Below, one piece after another: positions 14,653-21,669 of a DNA stretch of 28,748 bases. The position numbers and the translations under genes are program-made. Origin of the DNA: OAS926 sp035503715 (lineage in GTDB: Bacteria; Pseudomonadota; Alphaproteobacteria; Rhizobiales; Rhizobiaceae); the NCBI GenBank assembly GCA_035503715.1, contig DATJTE010000065.1:1-28748 (forward strand), in the 5' to 3' direction. Each line of letters starts with the position of its first letter. The first letter of the stretch is position 1. The notes beneath the pieces are model-generated. The model saw only the letters and a program-made list of their open reading frames with translations, did no database searches and was not told the DNA's origin.

Positions 14653-14664
14653 GGGCTTCGGCCC
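14653..14664 (+). other. UUCG-tetraloop hairpin between rpoA and rplQ
   Basis: GGGC (14653-14656), TTCG and GCCC (14661-14664) form a short hairpin with the exceptionally stable C(UUCG)G tetraloop, 24 nt after the rpoA stop. No T run follows. It may mark a 3' end or processing point in the 100-nt gap, but no function can be assigned from sequence. Confidence 0.45.
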
Positions 14665-14728
14665 GACGGCTATGCGGAAAACCATCAGGGGCCGTGGCCT
14701 CTTGAACAACTGAAGAAGGAAGAGACAC

Positions 14729-15163
14729 ATGCGCCACGGTTTCAAAGGCCGCCGCTTCGCCCGCAGTGTAAGCCATCGCAAGTCGATGTTTGCCAACCTC
14801 GCCGTCTCGCTGATCGAGCATGAGCAGATCGTGACCACGCTTGAGAAGGCGAAGGACCTGCGTCCGATCGTCGAGAAGCTGGTCACGCTCGGCAAGCGCG
14901 GCGATCTGCACGCTCGCCGTCAGGTGATCGCGCAGATCGGCAACGAGCCGGTCGTCAAGCGGCTGTTCGACACGATCGCGCCGCGTTACGCGCAGCGCAA
15001 TGGCGGGTATCTCCGCATCATGAAGGCGGGTTTCCGTAAGGGCGACAACGCCGCGATCGCGGTCATCGAGTTCGTCGATCGCGACACCTCGGCCAAGGGC
15101 GCCAAGGACCGCGCCCGCGTGGAGGCTGAAGGCGTCTCCGAGGAAGAGGCAGCCGCGGCGTAA
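14729..15163 (+). CDS. rplQ: 50S ribosomal protein L17
   Basis: A 144-residue L17 with the hallmark N terminus MRHGFKGRRFARSVSHRKSM, then ANLAVSLIEHEQIVTTLEKA and KDLRPIVEKLVTLGKRGD. L17 lies near the tunnel exit. Compared with E. coli (127 residues) there is an acidic, Ala-rich tail (EAEGVSEEEAAAA), common in alphaproteobacteria. AGAAGGAAGAGA lies before the ATG. It is the last gene of the ribosomal cluster and is followed by a palindromic repeat and then a terminator. Confidence 0.97.
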   Translation: MRHGFKGRRFARSVSHRKSMFANLAVSLIEHEQIVTTLEKAKDLRPIVEKLVTLGKRGDLHARRQVIAQIGNEPVVKRLFDTIAPRYAQRNGGYLRIMKAGFRKGDNAAIAVIEFVDRDTSAKGAKDRARVEAEGVSEEEAAAA

Positions 15164-15170
15164 TCATTAC

Positions 15171-15206
15171 CCGAAAAGTCGCAGACTTTTCGGATAAGAT
15201 CATGCG
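15171..15206. repeat. Rhizobial-type palindromic repeat, copy 2 (after rplQ)
   Basis: The inner arms CCGAAAAGT (15171-15179) and ACTTTTCGG (15185-15193) around CGCAG match copy 1 at 8055-8077 in all but one loop base. ATAA then GATCATGCG follow, as in copy 1 (ACAA then GATCATTCG). The left outer arm is degenerate here (AATCATTAC), and the rplQ stop lies beside it. This is independent evidence that the element is a dispersed repeat and not a site specific to rplF. Confidence 0.8.
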
Positions 15207-15251
15207 CCAAAAAAAGGCGCGCCAGCGTTCTGCTTTTCTTGAAACTGCTTC

Positions 15252-15273
15252 AGGGGCCCTCGCGGCCCCTTTT
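15252..15273 (+). terminator. Rho-independent terminator of the ribosomal cluster
   Basis: AGGGGCC (15252-15258) and GGCCCCT (15264-15270) form a perfect 7-bp GC-rich stem with a CTCGC loop, followed by TTT and then GCTTTTC. It lies 89 nt after the rplQ stop and before the ankyrin gene, so it probably ends the rpsM-rplQ transcript. Confidence 0.8.
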
Positions 15274-15327
15274 GCTTTTCTGGCGTCGCCACTACCTCGT
15301 GACAAACACGCAACGAGGAGTCCGCCG

Positions 15328-15990
15328 ATGAGAAGCCGAGTGTTGGACGCGTTCGTCGCGTTCCTCCTGTTGGTTATGACAGCCGGCGCCAGCGCCACGG
15401 AGAACGGAACGATGCTGCTTGAAGCTGCAAGGGCGGGAGATGCCGCGAAGGTTGAATCCCTGATTGCGTCGGGCGCCCCGCTCGAAGCGCGCGATGAGGC
15501 CAAACGCACCGCGCTGCTGATTGCCACGCGGGCGAACAATATCGACGCTGCACGCGCCTTGATCGCCGCCGGCGCCGACGTGAACGCCAAGGACGACATT
15601 CGCGACACGCCCTATCTTTACGCCGGTGCGCAGGGCCGCATCGAGATCCTGAAGGCCATCCTGGCGACCGGCAAAGCCGACCTGAAGGACACCAACCGTT
15701 ATGGCGGCACGGCGCTCATTCCCGCGGCCGAGAAGGGGCATCCCGAGGCCGTGCGCATGCTGATCGAGGCAGGCGTCGACATCGACCATGTCAACAATCT
15801 CGGCTGGACGGCGCTGCTCGAAGCGGTGGTGCTGAGCGAGGGCGGCCCGATCCACCAAGAAATCGTCGGACTGCTCGTTGATGCCGGCGCCAGGAACATT
15901 CCGGACCGCGACGGCGTGACGCCGCTCCAGCACGCGCAGGCGAGGGGTTTTGCCGAAATCTCTGAGCGCATCGCGGCTGGAAAGCGCTGA
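15328..15990 (+). CDS. Exported ankyrin-repeat protein
   Basis: A 220-residue protein read from the ATG at 15328, with GAGGAG seven bases upstream; an upstream in-frame ATG (15202) lies in the palindromic repeat and before the terminator, so it is not used. Residues 1-23 look like a Sec signal peptide ending GASA. About five ankyrin repeats follow, for example TMLLEAARAGDAAKVESLIA, RTALLIATRANNIDAARALI, GTALIPAAEKGHPEAVRMLI and TPLQHAQARGFAEI. Ankyrin repeats mediate protein-protein binding; a periplasmic location is predicted. No partner is known. It precedes a periplasmic protease gene, though 770 nt away. Confidence 0.88.
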   Translation: MRSRVLDAFVAFLLLVMTAGASATENGTMLLEAARAGDAAKVESLIASGAPLEARDEAKRTALLIATRANNIDAARALIAAGADVNAKDDIRDTPYLYAGAQGRIEILKAILATGKADLKDTNRYGGTALIPAAEKGHPEAVRMLIEAGVDIDHVNNLGWTALLEAVVLSEGGPIHQEIVGLLVDAGARNIPDRDGVTPLQHAQARGFAEISERIAAGKR

Positions 15991-16180
15991 GTTTCCTCGG
16001 CGTAAGATGAGCGCCGCCGCCGCGCCGCGTGGGGTAACCGGTGATGAGCACGCCTCTTCTTTCGCCGCGGAATTAAGTAGCTACCGCCGCGCATATTCCA
16101 CCCGGACGAGGGATCACGTCTGTCAGGAGCTGTCAGCAGTCTTTCGCAAATCGATCCACCCCCTTCTAACCTCCCACATA

Positions 16181-16203
16181 CTGTCTCACGCGAATTGAGA
16201 CAG
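16181..16203. repeat. 8-bp palindrome at the ribosome-binding site of the small GTG ORF
   Basis: CTGTCTCA (16181-16188) and TGAGACAG (16196-16203) are perfect complements with CGCGAAT between. The right arm runs into the Shine-Dalgarno AGGAG (16202-16206) of the ORF starting at 16212. It could be an operator for a dimeric regulator or an mRNA stem that affects translation. The remaining 190 nt from the ankyrin stop to here show no other clear feature. Confidence 0.5.
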
Positions 16204-16211
16204 GAGCGACG

Positions 16212-16607
16212 GTGGGCAGGCACGGCGACGAAGACAGGCAGGCATTGGCGCACATCGTAGCGCTTTTGCTCTCGCTCGCCGCACTGGCCGTCGCGGCCGG
16301 CACGCTCCCGGCGTCGCGGCGCTTCGTCCTGTTGGCGGTCCTGAGCCACGCCGCGGCTGTTGCTTGCGCCTTTGCCGGCAAGATGCACGCGCCGATAGAT
16401 TGCCGCTCATGGCCCGCGCCCGACGAGAACGATGAGTTGCAGCTGTCAGGAGTTTTCCGCGCGCTTGCATGCGCTTTAGCCGTCTTGGCGCGTCACGCCA
16501 CGCATGCCGCGAATTGGCTGATCTATCTCGCATTTCCATTGTCATTAGAAGCCGCGGCCATGTCCGACGCTGTCGCGCCATGTCCCCGCGCTCCCGACAC
16601 CTCCTGA
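16212..16607 (+). CDS. Possible small hydrophobic protein, function unknown
   Basis: A 131-codon frame with a GTG start, AGGAG five bases upstream and a leading palindrome. The product begins with a charged stretch (MGRHGDEDRQALAH), then a hydrophobic segment IVALLLSLAALAVAAG and a second one, VLLAVLSHAAAVACAFAG. A third hydrophobic stretch lies near residues 100-112 (ANWLIYLAFPLSL). It may be a small inner-membrane protein. I recognise no family with certainty. The frame overlaps longer alternative readings, and codon use was not tested, so it could be non-coding; the tailored RBS is the best support. Confidence 0.42.
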   Translation: MGRHGDEDRQALAHIVALLLSLAALAVAAGTLPASRRFVLLAVLSHAAAVACAFAGKMHAPIDCRSWPAPDENDELQLSGVFRALACALAVLARHATHAANWLIYLAFPLSLEAAAMSDAVAPCPRAPDTS

Positions 16608-16759
16608 CGTGCTGGCGTTCCCCGAAGCAGTCTCGAGCCACAAAGGCCAGGCCGGCGAAAACCCGGGCGTGGCAACGGGAACGTGTATCCCATCCGCGAC
16701 GGTCTTTGATTTTGCACAATCCTCGGCACAATGCCGCCATTCGCGCTGGAGTCGCATTG

Positions 16760-18220
16760 ATGAAGTTTCGCCGCCTTGCCCCGATCCTTACGCTTGCCAT
16801 TGGCTTGGCGCTTCCCGCGGCCGCGGAGGACAGCAAAACCATCTCCAGCGATATACTGAATGAGCTGCTGCGTGGCTCCTCCGACGCGGCGCCGCTCGAC
16901 CGGAAAGTGCCGTTCGGCCGCGCCGAAATGGAGCTCTCCTTTGCGCCACTGGTGAAAGCCACAGCGCCGGCCGTCGTGAATGTCTACGCATCGTCCACCC
17001 AGAACGTGCAGTCGCCGTTCATGGGCGATCCGTTCTTCGAGCAATTTTTCGGCAGGCAGGTGATGCCGCCGCGCGTCCAGTCCTCATTGGGCTCCGGCGT
17101 TCTCGTCGACGCCACCGGCATCGTGGTGACGAACTATCATGTGATCCGCGGCGCCGATGAGGTGAAGGTTGCGACCGCCGACGGCCGCGAGTTCGAAAGC
17201 ACGGTGACGCTGAAGGACGAGCAACTTGATCTGGCGATCCTGAAGATCACCTCGAATGAACAGTTCCCGACGATTCCCGTCGGCGATTCCGAAGCGCTCG
17301 AAATCGGCGACCTGGTACTTGCCATCGGCAATCCATTCGGCGTTGGCCAGACCACCACCAGCGGCATCGTGTCCGCGCTTGCGCGCTCGCATATCGGCAT
17401 TGGCGATTTCGGCTACTTCATTCAGACGGACGCGGCGATCAATCCGGGCAATTCAGGCGGCGCGCTGATCAACATGCGCGGCGAACTCGTCGGCATCAAC
17501 AGCGCCATCTACAGCCAGAGCGGTGGCTCGATCGGCATCGGCTTCGCCATCCCATCGAACATCGTCAGAGCCTTCGTCGCCTCGGCGCAGGCCGGCAACG
17601 ATTTCTTCGAACGGCCCTATATCGGCGCGAGCTTCGATGATGTGACTGCGCAGATTGCCGAGTCGCTCGGCATGTCGCGGCCGAGCGGCGCGCTCGTGTC
17701 ACGCATCGAGGAGGGCGGGCCTGCCGCGAAGGGTGGCCTGAAGCCGGGCGACGTTCTGCTGGCAATGGATGGCGCGGCCATCGATTCCGTCGATGGTCTC
17801 GGTTATCGCCTGGCGGTGCAGCAGGTTGGTCACGTCGCCAAATTTAATGTCCTCCGCAAAGGAGCCGAGACGCCCATAGAGGTGACGCTCGAAAAGGTGC
17901 CTGCCGGCGCGAACAGCACTGAGGTCGAGATCGGCGGCCGCAGCCCATTCGCGGGCGCCAAGGTCGCCGAGGTCTCACCGCGGCTTGCCCAGCGCCTCAA
18001 CTTGCGCTCGGGCATCCGGGGTGTCGCCGTCGTCGATATCAATCCCAACTCGCCGGCGGCCGGTTTTGGCTTCCGCCCGCGCGATGTCTTGCTCGAGGTC
18101 AATGGTGAGGAAGTCACCACCGCCGAGCAGCTCCAGCAGATCGCACAGAGCCGCACCCGGACCTGGCGCTTCACCATCGAGCGCGACGGACGTGTGATGC
18201 GCCAGATACTGCGTTTCTGA
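16760..18220 (+). CDS. Do/HtrA-family periplasmic serine protease
   Basis: A 486-residue protein read from ATG 16760 (GGAG eight bases upstream). Residues 1-22 form a Sec signal peptide ending AAA. The trypsin-like domain has a complete catalytic triad: His127 in TNYHVI, Asp157 in LDLAIL and Ser232 in NPGNSGGAL. Two PDZ domains follow, at about 286-380 and 395-482. This is the DegP/DegQ/MucD layout for degrading misfolded envelope proteins. Which paralogue it matches cannot be fixed from sequence alone. It lies 23 nt upstream of rarA and is read in the same direction. Confidence 0.93.
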   Translation: MKFRRLAPILTLAIGLALPAAAEDSKTISSDILNELLRGSSDAAPLDRKVPFGRAEMELSFAPLVKATAPAVVNVYASSTQNVQSPFMGDPFFEQFFGRQVMPPRVQSSLGSGVLVDATGIVVTNYHVIRGADEVKVATADGREFESTVTLKDEQLDLAILKITSNEQFPTIPVGDSEALEIGDLVLAIGNPFGVGQTTTSGIVSALARSHIGIGDFGYFIQTDAAINPGNSGGALINMRGELVGINSAIYSQSGGSIGIGFAIPSNIVRAFVASAQAGNDFFERPYIGASFDDVTAQIAESLGMSRPSGALVSRIEEGGPAAKGGLKPGDVLLAMDGAAIDSVDGLGYRLAVQQVGHVAKFNVLRKGAETPIEVTLEKVPAGANSTEVEIGGRSPFAGAKVAEVSPRLAQRLNLRSGIRGVAVVDINPNSPAAGFGFRPRDVLLEVNGEEVTTAEQLQQIAQSRTRTWRFTIERDGRVMRQILRF

Positions 18221-18243
18221 GCGTTTGATCCTATATTCACGGC

Positions 18244-19554
18244 ATGGCCGACCTTTTTACCGCCGATGAACCGCAGAAAGCCCAGCCGGCACGTCCGCTG
18301 GCTGACCGGCTGCGCCCCAAAACCCTGGCGGAGGTGGTCGGGCAGGAGCACCTGACCGGAGACGACGGCGCGCTGACGCGCATGATCCGTTCGCAGTCGC
18401 TCGGCTCGATGATCTTCTGGGGACCACCCGGCACGGGCAAGACGACGGTCGCCCGGCTGCTCGCCGGCGAGACCGATCTTGCCTTCGAACAGATATCCGC
18501 GATCTTCTCCGGTGTGGCCGACCTGAAAAAAGTCTTCGAGACGGCGCGTCTGCGGCGCAGCAATGGTCGCCAGACTTTGCTCTTCGTGGACGAGATTCAT
18601 CGCTTCAATCGCGCCCAGCAGGACTCGTTCCTGCCGGTGATGGAAGACGGGACGATCGTTCTCGTCGGGGCGACAACGGAGAACCCGTCCTTCGAGCTGA
18701 ACGCCGCGCTTCTGTCGCGCGCTCGTGTGCTCGTTTTCCATTCCCTCGGCGAAGAAAGCCTGCTGCGGCTTTTGGTGCGCGCCGAAGAAACAGAGGGCAG
18801 GCCGCTGCCATTGGACGACGAGGCGAGGGCGTCGCTGCTTCGTATGGCCGATGGCGACGGCCGCGCTTCACTGACTCTGGCCGAAGAGGTCTGGCGTGCC
18901 GCACGGCCGGGCGAGATCTTCGGTGCCGAAGGCCTGCAGCGCGTGGTCCAGCGGCGCGCGCCGATCTACGACAAGGGTCAGGACGGCCATTACAATTTGA
19001 TCTCCGCCCTGCACAAATCGGTGCGTGGTTCCGACCCCGACGCGGCGCTCTACTATCTCGCTCGTATGTTCGATGCCGGCGAGGATCCGCTCTATCTCGG
19101 TCGCCGGCTGGTACGCATGGCAGTGGAAGATATTGGTCTCGCCGATCCGCAGGCGCTGGTGATCGCCAATGCCGCCAAGGATGCCTACGATTATCTCGGC
19201 TCTCCCGAGGGCGAACTGGCTTTCGCGCAGGCCTGCATCTATCTGGCCACTGCACCGAAATCGAACGCGAGCTATACCGCCTTCAAGGCGGCGACATCGG
19301 CCGCGAAAGAGCACGGCTCGCTCTTGCCGCCAAAGCACATTCTCAACGCGCCGACGAAGCTTATGAAGTCCGAGAACTACGGCGCCGGCTATCAGTACGA
19401 CCATGACGAGCCCGACGCGTTTTCAGGCCAGGACTATTTCCCGGAGAAGATGGGCCGGCAGACGTTCTACGATCCGCCGGACCGCGGTTTCGAGCGCGAG
19501 ATCAGGAAGCGCCTCGACTATTGGAACAAGCTGCGGGCCGAGCGGCGGAAGTAG
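18244..19554 (+). CDS. rarA: Replication-associated recombination ATPase RarA (MgsA)
   Basis: A 436-residue AAA+ ATPase. Walker A is GPPGTGKTT (60-68), Walker B LLFVDEIH (112-119), and sensor 1 lies in GATTENPSF (142-150). The C-terminal half has the RarA/WRNIP1 features YDKGQDGHYNLISALHKSVR and ENYGAGYQYDHDEPDAFSGQ. RarA forms a tetramer at stalled replication forks and interacts with SSB. Length matches E. coli RarA (447). No Shine-Dalgarno is evident before the ATG, but a CTATAT box sits 8 nt upstream of it, so part of its transcription may start locally. Confidence 0.95.
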   Translation: MADLFTADEPQKAQPARPLADRLRPKTLAEVVGQEHLTGDDGALTRMIRSQSLGSMIFWGPPGTGKTTVARLLAGETDLAFEQISAIFSGVADLKKVFETARLRRSNGRQTLLFVDEIHRFNRAQQDSFLPVMEDGTIVLVGATTENPSFELNAALLSRARVLVFHSLGEESLLRLLVRAEETEGRPLPLDDEARASLLRMADGDGRASLTLAEEVWRAARPGEIFGAEGLQRVVQRRAPIYDKGQDGHYNLISALHKSVRGSDPDAALYYLARMFDAGEDPLYLGRRLVRMAVEDIGLADPQALVIANAAKDAYDYLGSPEGELAFAQACIYLATAPKSNASYTAFKAATSAAKEHGSLLPPKHILNAPTKLMKSENYGAGYQYDHDEPDAFSGQDYFPEKMGRQTFYDPPDRGFEREIRKRLDYWNKLRAERRK

Positions 19555-19562
19555 CACTGCCG

Positions 19563-20267
19563 ATGATGATCCCCGCCCTCGATCATGCGTCAATATCTAC
19601 CCGATCGGCGCCTTCACGGCCCGTGGAGGCCGGGTGGGGTTTCGGCGCGTCGCTGGCGTTCCACGCATTGCTGTTCATCGCCATCCTTTTGTCGCCGGTC
19701 GGTCCCGATTTCTCGCCGCCGGAAGTAACGGTCCCGATCGAACTCGTGCCGGTTGCGCCCGAGGTCCCTGAGATGGCTCCGCAAGCACCCGAGCCTGTGC
19801 TGTCAGCGCCGCGTGAAACGCCGGCTGTCCCGACCATCGATCCCGCGCCCGCGGTGACGGCCGGCTATGTGCGCGCAACGACGCTGATGTCCGCGGCCGC
19901 GCTTGCCGATCCAAGAAGCGCCAGGGCACGGCGAGAGATGCGCACGCTCGCGGAGCGCGAACGCATCGTGCAGCTCTGCAACATCGAGGCGATGCAGCAG
20001 ATCGGCAGTTGGGACAAGAAACTGGACCCGGACTTCGTCATCGCCTATGCGCGATCGAGCGAGCAACTCACCGGCAACGTGATTGCCGCGAATGGCGCAG
20101 TCGTGCACAGCGGCGACGATTGGTACGATCTGCGATTCAACTGCGAACTCGCGCCGGCGCATGACAGTGTCGCGGCCTTCGAGTTCCGGCTTGGCAAGCC
20201 GGTTCCACTGGCTGAGCAGGAGGAGCTAAGCCTGCCAACGGAGATCGACGATGGCGACGATGATTGA
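19563..20267 (+). CDS. Membrane-anchored DUF930-domain protein with TonB-like N terminus
   Basis: A 234-residue protein from ATG 19563, nine nt after rarA. A single hydrophobic segment at about residues 26-44 (FGASLAFHALLFIAILL) acts as a signal anchor. A Pro/Glu/Val-rich spacer (about 50-98) and a C-terminal domain (about 105-225) follow, with RERIVQLCNIEAMQQIGSW, PDFVIAYARSS and DDWYDLRFNCEL. This matches DUF930, a domain of unknown function common in Rhizobiales; Cys139 and Cys194 could form a disulfide. The membrane-anchor plus proline spacer resembles TonB. The function is unknown. Confidence 0.78.
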   Translation: MMIPALDHASISTRSAPSRPVEAGWGFGASLAFHALLFIAILLSPVGPDFSPPEVTVPIELVPVAPEVPEMAPQAPEPVLSAPRETPAVPTIDPAPAVTAGYVRATTLMSAAALADPRSARARREMRTLAERERIVQLCNIEAMQQIGSWDKKLDPDFVIAYARSSEQLTGNVIAANGAVVHSGDDWYDLRFNCELAPAHDSVAAFEFRLGKPVPLAEQEELSLPTEIDDGDDD

Positions 20268-20297
20268 CCGCCGGGTCGGCGAGGGTCAGAACCGGCT

Positions 20298-20675
20298 ATG
20301 ATGAACGTTCTCCTCGTCGCCATTGGCGGCGCCATCGGCGCTTCGTTACGCCATTTCGTGAACCTCGCGAGCCTGCGCCTGGCCCCTTCCAACTTTCCCT
20401 GGGGAACCATGGCCATCAACATCGTCGGCTCGCTGGCGATGGGTATCTTCGTTGAGCTGCTGGCGCGCCGCTTCAACGCCTCGAACGAGCTCAGACTTTT
20501 CGTTGCGACAGGCATTTTAGGCGGCTTCACCACGTTTTCCGCGTTTTCGCTGGATTTCGCGCTGCTCTGGCAGCGCGGCGAGGTGGCGCCGGCCCTGTTT
20601 TATGCAATCGGCAGCGTGGTCCTATCAATTCTGGCCCTATTTGCCGGTTTGTGGCTCGCCCGCGCCATATCCTGA
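20298..20675 (+). CDS. crcB: Fluoride ion channel CrcB (Fluc)
   Basis: A 125-residue protein with four hydrophobic helices, the length of a Fluc subunit. It carries the conserved GGAIGASLRHF, the Asn in TMAINIVGS (Asn41), and the motif GGFTTFSAFS (75-84). In known channels the phenylalanines and the sodium-binding turn of these segments line the fluoride pores of the dual-topology dimer. It exports fluoride down its gradient. A second in-frame ATG at 20301 is an equally possible start. No fluoride riboswitch is seen in the 30-nt gap before it, so expression may follow its neighbours. Confidence 0.93.
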   Translation: MMNVLLVAIGGAIGASLRHFVNLASLRLAPSNFPWGTMAINIVGSLAMGIFVELLARRFNASNELRLFVATGILGGFTTFSAFSLDFALLWQRGEVAPALFYAIGSVVLSILALFAGLWLARAIS

Positions 20676-20691
20676 TGGTATTTCGCCGCCC

Positions 20692-21669
20692 ATGTCAGGT
20701 GTAGAGCAAATCAAGGTTCAAGACGGCGAGGCGGGCATGCGGCTCGATCGCTGGTTCAAGACGCATTTTCCGGGCCTTGGCTTCGGCCATCTTCAGAAAC
20801 TGCTGCGCTCCGGTCAGATCCGGCTCAACGGCGGCCGCGCCAAAGCCGACACGCGCATCGAGCCGGGGCAGATGGTGCGCGTGCCGCCCCTCGACGTTGA
20901 CAAGAAAAGCGGCGGCCCGCTGACGCCGCGCACGATGCGCGGTCAAGACGACGCTGACCTTCTGTCGCAAATGCTGCTCCACGAAGACCCGAAGGTGTTC
21001 GTTTTCGACAAGCCGGCCGGACTGGCCGTGCAGGGCGGCTCCGGCGTCACACGTAACGTCGATCAGATGCTGGAAGCCTGGACGAACAAGAAGGGCGAGA
21101 AACCGCGCCTCGTTCATCGTCTCGACCGCGACACCTCGGGCGTTCTCGTCGTGGCGCGCACCCGGCTTGCCGCTATGAAGCTCGCAGAGGCATTCCGCGC
21201 GCGCGAAACGAAGAAAACCTATTGGGCGCTGGTCAAGGGCGTTCCGAAGAAGCGCGAGGACAAGATCTCCACCTGGCTCGTGAAGGAGCCGACCATCGAC
21301 GGCGACCGCATGCGCGTCGCCAAACATGGCGAAACCGGCGCCGACCACGCCGTGTCCTACTACCGTGTGATCGAACAGGCCGGTCAGAATCTCGCCTGGC
21401 TCGAGATGGAGCCTTATACCGGCCGCACGCACCAGCTTCGTGTGCACGCTGCCTCCATCGGTCATCCGATCATCGGCGATCCGAAATATTTCGAAGCCGA
21501 CATCAACTGGGATTTTCCCGGCGGCATCCAGAACCGTCTGCATCTCCACGCGCGGCGCATCGTCATCCCACATCCGGACGGCGGTTCGGTCGATGTGACG
21601 GCGCCGCTGCCGGCCCACATGCGCCAGAGCTGGAACCTGCTCGGCTTCGATGAGGCAAACGCCGAATGA
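20692..21669 (+). CDS. RluC/RluD-family pseudouridine synthase
   Basis: A 325-residue protein with an N-terminal S4 RNA-binding domain (about 15-75, GMRLDRWFKTHFPGLGFGHL) and a pseudouridine synthase domain. The catalytic aspartate is Asp145 in LVHRLDRDTSG, and GRTHQLRVHAASIGHPIIGD is also diagnostic. It converts specific uridines, probably in 23S rRNA, to pseudouridine. The RluC subgroup is likely from the S4 domain and context, but RluD cannot be excluded. The start at 20692 is preferred because the longer frame overlaps crcB. Its stop overlaps the next gene by four bases. Confidence 0.92.
   Translation: MSGVEQIKVQDGEAGMRLDRWFKTHFPGLGFGHLQKLLRSGQIRLNGGRAKADTRIEPGQMVRVPPLDVDKKSGGPLTPRTMRGQDDADLLSQMLLHEDPKVFVFDKPAGLAVQGGSGVTRNVDQMLEAWTNKKGEKPRLVHRLDRDTSGVLVVARTRLAAMKLAEAFRARETKKTYWALVKGVPKKREDKISTWLVKEPTIDGDRMRVAKHGETGADHAVSYYRVIEQAGQNLAWLEMEPYTGRTHQLRVHAASIGHPIIGDPKYFEADINWDFPGGIQNRLHLHARRIVIPHPDGGSVDVTAPLPAHMRQSWNLLGFDEANAE

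Noticed and set aside
13450..14895. Minus-strand frame of 481 codons opposite rpoA
   Set aside because: It spans rpsK end, rpoA and rplQ start, all certain genes; it shows no domain and is a codon-bias shadow.
15202..15327. N-terminal extension of the ankyrin protein from an ATG at 15202
   Set aside because: It would begin inside the palindromic repeat and read through the terminator; ATG 15328 has GAGGAG and opens a proper signal peptide.
16186..16962. Minus-strand frame of 258 codons over the small hydrophobic ORF and protease start
   Set aside because: It overlaps the certain signal peptide and N terminus of the Do protease, is very Arg-rich, and lacks a ribosome-binding site that I can see.
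20268..20297. Fluoride riboswitch before crcB
   Set aside because: Only 30 nt separate the genes, and no pseudoknot-like pattern of that riboswitch is visible.
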